Shown here: one piece after another, positions 43,233 through 54,329 of the stretch
Numbering within the stretch: the first letter of the stretch is position 1
Layout of the letters: each line of letters opens with the position of its first letter
Source: Centrapalus pauciflorus
Lineage: Eukaryota; Streptophyta; Magnoliopsida; Asterales; Asteraceae
Assembly: GCA_020465985.1 (NCBI GenBank)
Contig: JAANYP010000164.1
Location: 98,288-162,287 of the forward strand
Direction: 5' to 3'
DNA: 64,000 nucleotides
Notes under the pieces: generated by a model
The model's database searches: none
Told to the model about the DNA's origin: nothing
What the model saw: the letters and a program-made list of their open reading frames with translations, nothing else
Position numbers and translations under genes: made by a program

Positions 43233-44752
43233 TGTAACATCCGACACTAAACCAGCTTAGCAACTATGACCTAATCAGTATTTATTAGCTAAGTATAACT
43301 TAATAAGTGGTCATTAGCAATTAATCAAAGTGATTAACCAAATTCAAAAGGAAATTCAATTCAATTAGAAAGAATTTCATCGGTGCGATGAATCGGCAAA
43401 TTAATTAATCCGATCGATTTGAGATATGATGGATTAATTCAAGTTTGTACATAGTTAAATTAAGATTAGTGACATTAATCATGAACTAATACACTTACTT
43501 AACATTAATTATGCAAGACTAAAACAATTAATTAAACTAATGCATTCATAAGTATTTATGAATTTACATAAAAAGGGAAATACAAGAAAACATTCTAAAT
43601 ACTTTTACACAAAAAAAATGAAAATACATGAAAAATACCCCCCTTAGGCCGGCCCTCATAGTACCAAACTAGAGGTTGTCTTCATTTTTTTATTACAAAT
43701 CCCATTCACCATCAAAATCAACTTTAAACACACTCATTTTGCTAAAAGGTGCACTCAACCTCCAAATTTTCATCATTTCATTCACCTTTTCTCATCTACA
43801 AATAGAGACCCCAATTTCACTTCATTCTTCAAATCTAGCATTTGAAATTCTCTCCTCTCCTCCCTTGCAAGATCCGGCCACAAGGCTCTCAAAGCCAAAA
43901 AAAAATTGCAATTTTGTTGTTCTTGAAATATTTCAAGTGTTCTTGGTGCATTCTTCAAAAGTTTCAACTTCTACTTATTTCTATACTTCTAATACCCCAA
44001 AGTAAGTAAATATTAACTTATAATCTCTTGTATTTATGTTTATATAAGTCTAGCATAATATATATAATCACCTACAACAACAAGTTTCATAAAAACGCAT
44101 GTTTATAAACCACTAGTTTTCTTTTTTAGTTTGTTTTCTTCAAATGTGTTTATAAATATATAAACACATTATTTAAGTATAAATATCATGAAAACAAGTT
44201 ATATAAATGTGTTTTATAACCTTTTATACAAGTAGTTTTGAATAAACAACATGAATCACAAGTTGTTTCAAGTTTATGAAATCTGGATTTTCAGCAAAAA
44301 TATTACATCGCCTTTGAAAATCATAACTAATTCATAACATAACGAAATGAGTTTGTCTTAAATAAAAATTTCGAGGTTTTCATAATTTAATAATTTAAGG
44401 TTTTTAACGAGCTTTTTCCCCAACCTAAACACCTCGAAAAATGTCCGTTCTTGACTTTAAAAATTCTTTGTATATAGTAGTTTTACGTCTAAGAAAGCAA
44501 AAACCAAAATCGTTTTGGAGCTTGGTCAATAACAGCCTCAAAGTAGGACGAAAAACCTTTAAAAAGCCGAAAAATTAGATATATATATAAACTTGACGTT
44601 TTAATTGGGTTTTATTTATACACTTTTAATGTTGGGTGACTTAAAACATAGAAACCATTATACATACATATTATCATATATGGGAATTATTAAGTCCCTT
44701 ATATCATTTAGGATTCGGTTAAACATATCCGGTTTCATCACCCATCTACAAC
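43233..44752 (+). repeat. 5' LTR of A2, truncated and fused to gag
   Basis: It starts TGTAACATCCGACAC and matches 4865 onward in A1 and 53626 onward. It includes a TACAAATAG box at 43797-43805 and a donor CAAA|GTAAGT (GT 44002-44003). At 44746-44752 the word CTACAAC joins LTR sequence to gag; roughly the last 700-900 bp of LTR, the primer site, the leader and the gag start are missing. The frame over it (44605-44811) is an LTR artefact running into gag. Confidence 0.87.
43797..44008 (+). promoter_or_regulatory. TATA-like box and consensus 5' splice donor of LTR A2
   Basis: TACAAATAG at 43797, a C/T-rich leader, then CCCCAAA|GTAAGTAAAT with GT at 44002-44003. This matches the plant donor consensus at all six intronic bases, and is the best donor in the window. 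Confidence 0.55.
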
Positions 44753-45608
44753 ACTCTTCGAGACGGCGCTTTGACTTGGTGAAATTTATATGCTCAGTCT
44801 GTGGGAATTGACAGGGCTTACCAAATCGCCTGGACTGAGTTGAAGCGAACGATGACAGATGAGTATTGCCCTAGAAACGCACTGCAAAAGATTGAGTCTG
44901 AGTTCTGGAATCTTGCTATGAAGGGAACGGATGTCGTTGGGTACACTAACCGTTTTCCATGAACTAAGCCTACTATGCCCACAGATGGTGACCCCTGAGT
45001 ACAAGAAGATCGAATGCTACATTTGGGGACTCACCCCTCAAATCCAAGGCAACGTCACTGCTTCAAACCCCACCACAATCCAGAGCACCATCCGAATAGC
45101 GAATAACTTGATGGATCAAGTGGCCCAAAGGAATGAGGCCAAAGCAGGAGAAAACAAAAGGAAATGGGAGGACAAGTCAGGAAAAGCATCGGTCTCACAG
45201 TCCAAAAAGCCCGAGACCATCAAAGCTTTTGTCGCCGAGCTGAGCCAAGGAAGAGCTATACCGGCAATAAACCATTATGTAACCGATGCACCTACCACCA
45301 CCACATAGGTCCCTATCCAACCCCTTGAGGGAAATGTATGAAGCTCGGTCATCTGACCCAAGATTGTAAGTATGACACCAACGGAGGCAACAGCGGCACG
45401 CAAAGGAGCTGCTTCAAATGTGGGATAACTGGGCACTTCAAGAAGGATTGTCCAAAGTTAAGGAATGTTGGTGGAGCTCAAGGGAGAGCCTTTGTGTAAG
45501 GGGCAGACGACGCTCGTCAAGATCCCAATGTAGTGATGGGTACATTCCATCTTAATGATATGTATGCTTATGTGATGTTTGATATTAGGGCTGATATGAG
45601 TTTTATAT
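44746..45608 (+). pseudogene. gag: gag and first part of protease of A2
   Basis: It starts mid-domain at LRDGALTWWN-like sequence (phase disturbed, TGGTGA), then HELSLLCPQMVTPEYKKIE (44950-45010) and IWGLTPQIQG. Zinc knuckles are readable at about 45330-45370 and 45415-45455 (CFKCGITGHFKKDC). The protease begins VMFDIRADMSFI, where the active-site Asp-Thr-Gly reads Asp-Ile-Arg, so the catalytic motif is destroyed. It is cut at 45608 by element H after the target copy TATAT. Confidence 0.83.
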
Positions 45609-46978
45609 TGATGTTGTTGATTTTATACATATTTTTCTTGGCATTTCTTCCTCATTTAAGTGTTTTTTGATAGCTAAACTTTCGAATTCGATTCTAAAAT
45701 GAAATAATTTTGTTTCCGAAGGTTTGTAGCGGACATTTGCGAATCAAGGAAAACAAATGATGGAAAAGTCAAGATTTATTGATAAACTATCAAAGTATTG
45801 GATACAAAGAGTACATTCCATGGCCATGGAATTTAGAAAGGCCATGCATTTGAAGAGAAGTAACCGGCCGATACTTGAAAGACAATCCATGGCCATGGAT
45901 TTGAAGATAAAAGCGCTACTGCTTAAAGGAAAACATGGCCATGGATTACAAAAGTGGAGCACATGCAGAAAAGGAAAGAGGGGGAGACTTTCAACCTGGT
46001 GTTGGAGGAGAAAAACCCTAGCTTGGAGAGAAAGGGACGACGGCTTGGAAAGAAAAGAAGGAGGAGAGCAACGCAAAGCAAAAAAAAAACACGATTCCAA
46101 GTATCAAGAGACATTTTTTTGTGAAGAACAATTGAAAAATCTTACGAATCCGACTTCTCCATTGATCATTCTAACATTGGTTTGGTATCTTTCATGGATT
46201 CTTTTGTTAGTGTTTTGATTGAGAAGACGGTAACCCTAACCATGAGGTGATTTTCTTTTGCATTTACTTAGATGATTGAACCCTAGTTTAGGTGATAACG
46301 TTATTGGATTGAATCATTCTTTTGATTTCATTGGTTTATTTGGTTACATTTGTTCGGTAAAACTTGGGATTTCGTTAATATTCAATAGATTTTCAATTCA
46401 ATTTGTGGCGAAAGCCTTTTGTTTTGAATATTTATTTCGACTAATTGTTTTACCAGTTAATCGTTTCTTGAAACCAGAACCGGTAAAAAGAAGTTGTTAT
46501 GGTTTTTCAAGTTTATTACTTTACAAGTGAAGTTACATTGAGATGAACCATCTTGCGTAACTTGGATTAGTCTTAATCATATAAATTCAATAATCAAAGT
46601 GGTTGTGTTTTAATTGCATGTTTTGAGGTGGATATAGTGAAGAACTTCACGTGTCTTTCCAATATTCATAAAGTTAAATAACCTGACTAGGAAGTTTAAT
46701 TGGCTTAAGAATCACGTGAGTTAAATTCAATATCGGGCTTTAAATGCTATCATCGATGCTAGGGGGATTGATTTTAAGTAAATGCATTGTTTTGACACTA
46801 AACTGTCCACTGCTTTTTTTGTTCTGCTTCATAGTCCAAGTTAGTTCATTTGCTTCATAATAATAGTTATTTAGAATCAACTACTTCTTATCCATGATTA
46901 ATTAGTAACCAAAGACTTATTATCATCATTCTGCATCGTTTCCCTAAGACCGATACTCGGTTCTTACCTAAACTATTC
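45609..46978 (+). repeat. 5' LTR of H, missing the last ~98 bp
   Basis: It matches the 3' LTR from 48881 to 50245. It breaks off at CTATTC, where the 3' LTR continues TGCTATACG. It contains TCCATGGCCATGGA words (45818-45831, 45886-45899, and a half version near 45934) and reading frames on both strands that are also open in the 3' LTR. Confidence 0.88.
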
Positions 46979-48180
46979 GTAACATCCTCAGATTTAAATT
47001 ATTGTAATTGAGGTTTAAATAGATGAATTTTTTAATTAATGTAATTTAAGTGGGATTATGAAAGTTGAGTTGAAATTTGGATTAATTATAAAGTTGGTTG
47101 CATTAATTAGAAATTGAGGAATTTCAATTTATATAAGTGAACATTAGTATTAAAACTAATTGTTGAAGATAATAAATAAAGATAGAATTCTTTTTATACA
47201 AAATTAGTATTTAATGGAACCGGATAAGTAGAGGGGTTAAATTTGTCAAAAGATGAAAGTGGTAAATGAAAGGAATAAAAGACCAATTTTGTCTTTCATT
47301 TCATCAAACACTCTCTCTCACTAAACACTCTATCTCTCTCGGCTCTCTCTCTCTCTAAAACCATAAGAGAACATCAAATTGTGATTTTGGAAGCTGAAAA
47401 TTTGGAATCAAGTTGCAAGGAATGATCTATACCCACTACAAATTCAGATTTGAGGTAAAAAAATCTTTTAAATATCGGATTATGGAGCATTTTTGATTCG
47501 GTTTTGATAAAATCCGAATCTTAGAATAGGAGTAGCAAATGTTAATGCATGTGTTATATGATTGTGGATTAGTTTAAATCTAGTGTATATGAAGCTAAAT
47601 ATTAAATTTCAGATCCTGATTCACACTATAAGTATGATTTTTGAGATTTGTGTGTGTTTTAGTGTGTGTGTTCGAAAAATGCTGAAAATGGTACAAAGGA
47701 GGTTTGATTTGGTATGAAAGTATGTTAATATTAGTGTTAAAAGTGTTGGAAATACGTGTATTTTAGTTGGTATAAGTTGTTTCATGTATTGAATTAGTAC
47801 CAAAAATGATGGGATTAAATCTGAAATTTGACAAAAAATGCACAAGTTCGAAACTGATGGTCCTAATTCGGATCCGAGATGAACTCGGATCAGGTCCGAA
47901 TTCGGATGGGTCCGAACTATTGATGTTCAAAAATAGCAAACTAATTTCTAAGTGTTGAAAATCGGTTGAGGCCCTAATTCGGTAGGGGACCGAATTCGGA
48001 TGTGGACCGAATTGGGAACAAATGTGGTCCGAACTTGACATAGTCCGAACTTGGTATGATCCGAACTTGGCATGGTTCGAACTTAAATGGGGACCGAATT
48101 AGGATTTATGAGAGGTCCGAATTAGGGGTCCGAATTCGGACATGGATCCGAAATTCGGGTCAATTATTGCAAAACTTATA
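46979..48180 (+). repeat. Fragment I: 5' part of a foreign LTR inside H
   Basis: It starts GTAACATCCTCAG, like an LTR start lacking its first T, and has a C/T-rich leader (CTCTCTCTCGGCTCTC), a donor-like GATTTGAG|GTAAAA (GT 47455-47456) almost identical to that of LTR B, then an array of GTCCGAATTCGGA words (47860-48165). It is neither LTR H nor any of A, B or C. The right border near 48180 is approximate. No ORF is credible here. Confidence 0.6.
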
Positions 48181-48880
48181 AAAAAAATTTGGTTTTATGG
48201 ATTTAAACAGTTATTGACACAATGTTTTGATACAACTGACTTAACAGGTCCCTTGTGGTGTTGTTTAACCCGAATTTATTCCTTTATTCCTTTATTTGGT
48301 TAGAGTTCTTTGTATTTATTCCTTTATTTGGTTAGAGTTCTTTCTATTGTAATTGTTCAAGTTGTGATTAAGTTTTTCTTAAGCTAACAGCTCGTGCTTT
48401 AAAGTATCGGATTGAGGACTATTTGACACAGTTTATCCTTTGTACCCTACCTTTTACCCCTAGCCCCGTTGCAACCCTTTGAAAGGCCTTCATTTTGCCT
48501 CATTCTCATGTTTAGTGGGGGAGAGTTTATTCTCAATCAAGCTTATGATAGTACCATGTTCCACGACTTGGCTTGAGTGAATTTGTTAGGAAAAGAACCC
48601 TGATACATACTCGAGTGTTTGAGCGAACCCTATTGTGAGGTGCTTTGGTTATGTAGACTAATTCAAAAGCGACTTTCATGAATGCTAAATATCTATGATC
48701 TAGCATCATGTGAATTTCTTGTTTGGTTTGCATTCGATTGTTTTACTTACAAAAGTAATAATATCATTCGTTCAAGATAATGTCTCAGAGAATTATTGTT
48801 TTGTAAAGAAAGGCCAATGAGGTAATTACTTTTAGAGAGATTTTGCTTGAGGACAAGCAAAGCTTAAGTGTGGGGATATT
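48181..48880 (+). other. Internal non-coding 3' region of H with polypurine tract
   Basis: AT-rich, with a short duplication of CCTTTATTTGGTTAGAGTTCTT (48290-48340). TTTTACCCCTAGCCCCGTTGCAACCC and the following stretch resemble the 3' untranslated region of Tat-type elements. AAGTGTGGGGATATT at 48866-48880 is the polypurine tract. There is no gene. Confidence 0.7.
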
Positions 48881-50343
48881 TGATGTTGTTGATTTTATAC
48901 ATATTAATCTTGGCATTTCTTTCTCATTTAAGTGTGTATTGATAGCTAAACTTTCGAATTCGATACTAAAATGAAATAATTTTGTTTCCGAAGTTTTGTA
49001 GCGGACATTTGCGAATCAAGGAAAACAAATGATGCAATGTCAAGATTTATTGATAAACTATCAAAGTATTGGATACAAAGAGTACATTCCATAGCCATGG
49101 AATTTAGAAAGGCCATGCATTTGAAGAGAAGTGACCGGCTGATACTTGAAAGGCAATCCATGGCCATGGATTTGAAGATAAAAGCACTACTGCTTAAAGG
49201 AAAACATGGCCATGGATTACAAAAGTGGAGCGCACACAGAAAAGGAAAGAGGGGGAGACTTTTAACCTGGTTTTGGAGGAGAAAAACCCTAGCTTGGAGA
49301 GAAAGGGACGACGGCTTGGAGAGAAAAGAAGGAGGAGAGCAACGCAAAGCAAAAAAAACACGATCCAAGCATCAAGAGACATTTTTTGTGAAGAACAATT
49401 GAAGAATCTTACGAATCCGACTTCTCCATTAATCATTCTAACATTTGTTTGGTATCTTTGATGGATTCTTTTGTTAGTGTTTTGATTGACATGACGGTAA
49501 CCCTAACCATGATGTGATTTTCTTTTGCATTTACTTAGATGATTGAACCCTAGTTTAATTGATAACGTTATTGGATTGAATCATTCTTTAGATTTCATTG
49601 TTTTATTTGGTTACATTTCTTTGGTAAAACTTGGGATTTCATTAATATTCAATAGATAGTCAATTCAATTTGGGGCGATAGCCTTTTGTTTTAAATATTT
49701 ATTTCGACTAATTGTTTTACCAGTTAATCGTTTCTTGAAACCAGAACCGGTAAAAAGAAGTTGTTATGGTTTTTCAAGTTTATTACTTTACAAGTGAAGT
49801 TACATTGAGGTGAACCATCTTGCGTAACTTGGATAAGTCTTAATCATATAAATTCAATAATCAAAGTGGTTGTGTTTTAATTGCATGTTTTGAGGTGGAT
49901 ATAGCGAAGAACTTCACGTGTCTTTCCAATATTCATAAACTTAAATAACCTGACCAGGAAGTTTAATTGGCTTAAGAATCACGTGAGTTAAATGCAATAT
50001 CGGGCTTTAAATGCTATCATCGAGGCTAGGGGGACTGATTTTAAGTAAATGCATTGTTTTGACACTAAACTGTCCACTGCTTTTGTTTGTTCTGCTTCAT
50101 AGTCCAATTAGTTCATTTACTTCATTATAATAGTTATTTAGAATCGACTACTTATTATCCATGATTAATTAGTAACCAAAGACTTATTATCATCATTCTG
50201 CATTGTTTCCCTGAGATCGATACTCGGTTCTTACCTAAACTATTCTGCTATACGATAGGTTACACTTGCCTATTGTCTATTAGTTTTAGTTTGGATTAGT
50301 TCCATTTTTATTATAAAATATGTGTTTGGTAAAATAGACACCA
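48881..50343 (+). repeat. 3' LTR of H (1463 bp)
   Basis: It starts TGATGTTGTT, ends AGACACCA, and is followed by the TATAT duplication. CCATGG-rich words recur at 49088-49170 and 49206. The plus frame 49037-49402 and the minus frame 48946-49368 are matched by similar frames in the 5' LTR. Confidence 0.9.
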
Positions 50344-50780
50344 TATATCTTCTAAGTTTAGTGAATTACTGAATGCCACTCTTTCACCATTAGAAAATGC
50401 TTATGCCGTAAAATTAGCGGATGGAAAATTGATTGAAGCAAATAGTATAATTAATGAGTGCACACTAAAATTGGCAGATCATCCCTTTAAGATAAACTTG
50501 ATACCTATTGAAATTGGAAGCTTCGACACAGTTATCTGTATGGATTGGTTATCAGACAACCATGCCGAAATCTTATGTGGTAAGAAGGTCGTTAGAATAC
50601 CACTTAAGAAAAAGAAAGTCCTAACAGTCCAAGGAAAAAGAAAGAATCGCCAGTTGAACGTCATCTCTGGTTTGAGAATGCTGAAATGCCTTCGAAGAGG
50701 TTGTCAAGCAGTGTTAGTTCAACTAGTGGAAAAGGAATCGAAGGAGAAGCGACTTGAAGAAATCCCGGTAGTTCGTGACT
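50344..50780 (+). pseudogene. Protease C-terminal part of A2
   Basis: After the TATAT copy the frame continues SSKFSELLNATLSPLENAY, LADHPFKINLIPIEIGSFD, ICMDWLSDNHAEILCGKK, and the KKKVLTVQGK linker. It aligns with A1 residues from 1570 onward. This half is open and was in phase with RT before a later deletion at about 50842. Confidence 0.85.
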
Positions 50781-51713
50781 ACCCAAAAGTCTTTCCTGAA
50801 GAGCTGCCTAGACTTCCACCAACTAGGCAAGTAGAATTTAGATTGACTTGGTGCCTGGAGCTGCACTTGTCGCACGAGCACCCTACCGATTGGCACCGTC
50901 AGATATACAAGAATTATCCAACCAGCTGCAAGAACTGTTGGATAAAGGATTTATCCGACCAAGTTCCTCACCTTTGGGAGCTCCAGTCTTATTTGTCAAG
51001 AAGAAGGACATATCCTTTAGGATGTTCATCGATTATCGTGAGTTGAACAAGATAACGATCAAAAACCGATACCCTCTCCCCAGAATCAACGACCTGTTCT
51101 ATCAGCTGCAAGGATCCAGTTACTACTCTGAGATTGATCTGTGATCCGCGTATCACCAAGTTAAAGTTCGGGAAGAAGACATACCCAAGACAGCATTCAG
51201 AGCTCGTTAAATTTCAGGTGATGCCATTCGGTTCGACCAACGCACCAGCCGTATTCATGGATCTTATGAATCGTGTGTGTAAACCGTATTTGGATAAATT
51301 TGTAATAGTGTTCATAGACGATATCCTTATCTATTCCAGAAGTAAGGTTGAGCATGAGCAGCATCTGAAGTTGATTTTGGAGCTTCTAGAAAAAGAACAG
51401 TTGTACGCCAAATTCTCTAAGTGTGAATTTTGGCTACGAGAAGTCAAATTCCTAGGGCATGTGATCAATAGCCAAGGAATTCAAGTAGACGTATCAAAAA
51501 TCAGGGCCATTAAGAACTGGGCAACTCCTAGGACTCCCACCGAAATCCGTCAGTTCTTAGGACTTGCCGGCTATTATAGGTGATTCGTTGAAAACTTCTC
51601 AAAGATAGTTGGTTCCTTAACGGAATTGACTCGAAAGGACATGAAGTACAACTGGGGTGAAGATCAGGAAACGACATTCCGACTGTTAAAGCAAAGTTTG
51701 TGTATCACTTATT
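50781..51713 (+). pseudogene. Reverse transcriptase of A2
   Basis: A one-base loss near 50842 (RLTWCL for RIDLVP) shifts the frame. VPGAALVARAPYRLAP, GAPVLFVKKKD, YRELNKITIKNRYPLPR and YYSEIDL follow, then a TGA at 51142 and a gap at FRAR|FQVMPFG that has lost the RYGHYE residues. NAPAVFMDLMNRVCKPYLDKF and FIDDILIYS (51307-51333) are intact. A TGA at about 51581 ends LGLAGYYR. Another frame change occurs before 51714. Confidence 0.87.
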
Positions 51714-52112
51714 TTGTCCTTACTAGAAGGAACAGAAGATTTTGTTGTTTATTGCGATGCCTCACACAATGGATTAGGTTGTGTGTTAATGCAAGGAGAC
51801 AAGGTTATCGCTTATGCATCGCGGCAACTTAAAGTTCATGAGGTGAACTACACGACTGAGCTAGTGCTTAGAGATGTGGTATTTTCTCTCAAGATGTGGA
51901 GGCACTACCTTTACGGTACTAAGTGCACGGTACTTACAGACCATAAGAGCCTTCAGCATATTCTGAACCAGAAGGAGTTAAACATCAGGCAACGACGCTG
52001 GGTTGAGCTGCTTAGCAATTACGACTGCGAGATCCGTTATCATCCGGGGAAGGCAAATGTTGTAGCTGATGCCTTGAGCCGGAATGAACGGGTTAAACCC
52101 CTAAGGGTCTGA
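51714..52112 (+). pseudogene. RNase H of A2
   Basis: VVYCDASHNGLGCVLMQ, YASRQLKVH, and TELVLRDVVFSL where A1 has THDLELGAVVFAL, so the catalytic Glu position is altered (Leu-Arg). LTDHKSLQHIL and NVVADALSRN end the domain. It stops at a TGA (52110-52112) just after. Confidence 0.85.
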
Positions 52113-52199
52113 GCCTTGGTCATGACTATACAATCAAACCTGAACTGTCAAATCCGCGTGGCACAAGAGGAAGCAATCAAAGAAGGAAATCCGCTAGAT

Positions 52200-53614
52200 G
52201 AAGCCTTGAGAGAAATGGGTAAACAGTTTGAAATCAAGACCGATGGATGTCGGTACTTCATGAAATGAATTTGGCTACCAAAATTCAGAGGGTTGAGGAA
52301 GCTGGTCATGGATGAAGGGCATAAAACAAGATATGCTATTCACCCAGGGTCAGATAAGATGTATCACGACTTGAAGGAAATGTACTGGTGGCCAAACATG
52401 AAGGCTGACATTACTACGTATGTCAGCAAGTGTTTAACATGTTTTAAAGTTAAGGCTGAGCACCAGAAGGCATCAGGATTGTTGGTTCAACCGGAAATAC
52501 CCCAGTGGAAGTGGGAGAAAATACCCATGGACTTCATCACAAAGTTGCCAAAGATTTTTGGAGGCTATGACACCATTTGGGTGATTGTGGACCGACACAC
52601 AAAAACTGCACACTTCTTGCCAATCAATGAGACTGATAAGATGGATAAGTTAACCCGAATCTATCCTAAAGAAGTTGTCTCGAGGCATGGAGTCCCCGTA
52701 TCAGTAATATCATATAGAGACAGCCGATTCACATTAATATTTTGGCAAACGTTACAAGAGGCGTTAGGTACACGCCTGGACATGAGCACGACATATCACC
52801 CATAGACGGATGGTCAGAGTGAAAGAATGATTCAGACATCGGAGGATATGCTAAGGGCATGTGTTATCAACTTTCGCAAAAGTTGGGACATGCATCTGCC
52901 ATTAGTTGAGTTTTCCTATAACAACAGCTACCTTTTGAGTATTACGACTGCTCCATTCGAGGCACTTTATGGGCGAAAATGTCGGTCACCGCTTTGTTGG
53001 GCTGAGGTAGGAGATAGCCAGATCACTTGACCCGAGATCATCTAGGAGACTACAGAAAAGATAATCCAGATTTGGAACCGATTAAAGATCGCACGGGATC
53101 GACAGAAAGCTATGCAGATGTTAGACGGATGGATTTGGAATTCCAGGAGGGAGATCAAGTAATGCTGAAAATCTCGCCTTCGAAAGGTGTAATCCATTTT
53201 GGAAAACGAGGAAAACTCAATCCTCGTTATATCGGACCATTCAAGATCTCCAAAGGAATTGGTCCGGTAGCATACCGACTCGATTTGCCCCGAGAGCTAA
53301 GTAATGTTCATAATACCTTCCATGTGTCCAGCCTTAAGAAGTGCCTGGCTGATGAAACACTCATCATACCCATGGACGAACTGGAACTAGATGATAAGTT
53401 GAACTTCATTGAACAACCCGTGGAAATAATGGACCGAGAAGTCAAGAAACTAAAGCACAGCCGAATTCCGATAATAAAAGTCAGATGGAACTCTAAGCGA
53501 GGTCCTGAATTTACATGGGAACGCGAAGATCAGTTCCGGGAAAAATACCCTCATCTTTCTAAAAAACTCAAGCAGTGGAGAACACGAACTAATTTCGGGA
53601 CAAAATTCCCTTAA
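52200..53614 (+). pseudogene. Integrase and chromodomain of A2
   Basis: HHCC: AIHPGSDKMYHDLK, YWWPNMKADI, CLTCFKVKAEHQ. Core: PMDFITKLP, ISYRDSRFT (the second catalytic Asp of SDRDSR is replaced by Tyr) and MSTTYHP followed by TAG at 52803-52805. SERMIQTSEDMLRACV and FEALYGRKCRSPL continue to a TGA at 53028-53030. A frame change near 53100 leads to SYADVRRMDLEFQEGDQV, GKLNPRYIGPFKI and the chromodomain-like VEIMDREVKKL, VRWNSKRGPEFTWERE, ending at 53614. Confidence 0.87.
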
Positions 53615-53871
53615 CAGGGGGAGACTGTAACATCCGGCACTAAACCAGGCTAGCAACTATGATCTAATCAGTATTTACTAGCCAATTATAACATAATCAG
53701 TGGTCATTAGCAATTAATCAAAGTGATTAACAATTTTCATAAGGAAATTCAATTCAATTAGAAACTATTTCATCGGTGCGATTAATCGGCAAATTAATTA
53801 ATCCGATCCATTTGCGATATGATGGATTAATTCAACTAAGTACATAATTAAATTAAGATTGATGACATTTG

Positions 53872-54259
53872 GAAAAGATGAACGATATGCATGATTTATG
53901 TTTGTATGAACGATTCATGTTTGTATTTTGATGTATTTTCATTTTGAAAGAGATGAACGATATGCATGATTTATTTTTGGAAGAGATGAACGATATGCAT
54001 GAAGAAAAGAACGATATGCATGTATTTTGGTGTATTTTGAATTTGCATTACTTTTGTTAAATTTGGAAGTGTAATAATTAAATGAGGATTGCATAATTCC
54101 TGTTTTACCCCTCCGCGAATTTCATTATGTGCACTTGATGCATAAAACTTTCTATTTAATTACCCATTTGCCATTTGATCTAACCCACACATTCTTTTCA
54201 TCCAAGGGCCAGTGAAGGTTCTTTTGTGCCTCGATGCACAAAAGTTCTCAATGGAACCT

Positions 54260-54262
<3 letters not shown>
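53872..54262 (+). repeat. Foreign segment with GAACGATATGCATGA repeats in LTR A2
   Basis: Four imperfect copies of GAACGATATGCATGA occur between 53879 and 54025. Near the right end is a 9-bp inverted repeat, CTTTTGTGC/GCACAAAAG, at 54221-54244, then GGAACCTCC and the TA tract. Read on the minus strand this end (TA tract, GGGAGGTTCC, hairpin) recalls a Helitron 5' end, but I cannot find the terminal TC or the matching 3' end, so this is only a suggestion. Confidence 0.4.

Positions 54263-54328
<66 letters not shown>
54263..54328 (+). repeat. TA microsatellite in LTR A2
   Basis: About 66 bp of TA, at the boundary between the foreign segment and resumed LTR sequence. Confidence 0.95.

Positions 54329-54329
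<1 letters not shown>

Larger units (their letters stand above)
45609..50343 (+). mobile_element. Non-autonomous Tat/Athila-like LTR element H
   Basis: Two LTRs (45609-46978 and 48881-50343) are flanked by TATAT on both sides (45604-45608 and 50344-50348). The 3' LTR starts TGATGTTGTT and ends GACACCA. The sequence GAGGACAAGCAAAGC and AAGTGTGGGGATATT before the 3' LTR is typical of Tat/Athila-type elements. The inside has no gag or pol. Removing H rejoins the protease reading frame of A2 as SFISSKF. Confidence 0.88.

Noticed and set aside
47763..48041. 92-codon minus frame
   Set aside because: Overlies the GTCCGAATTCGGA array, repetitive composition.
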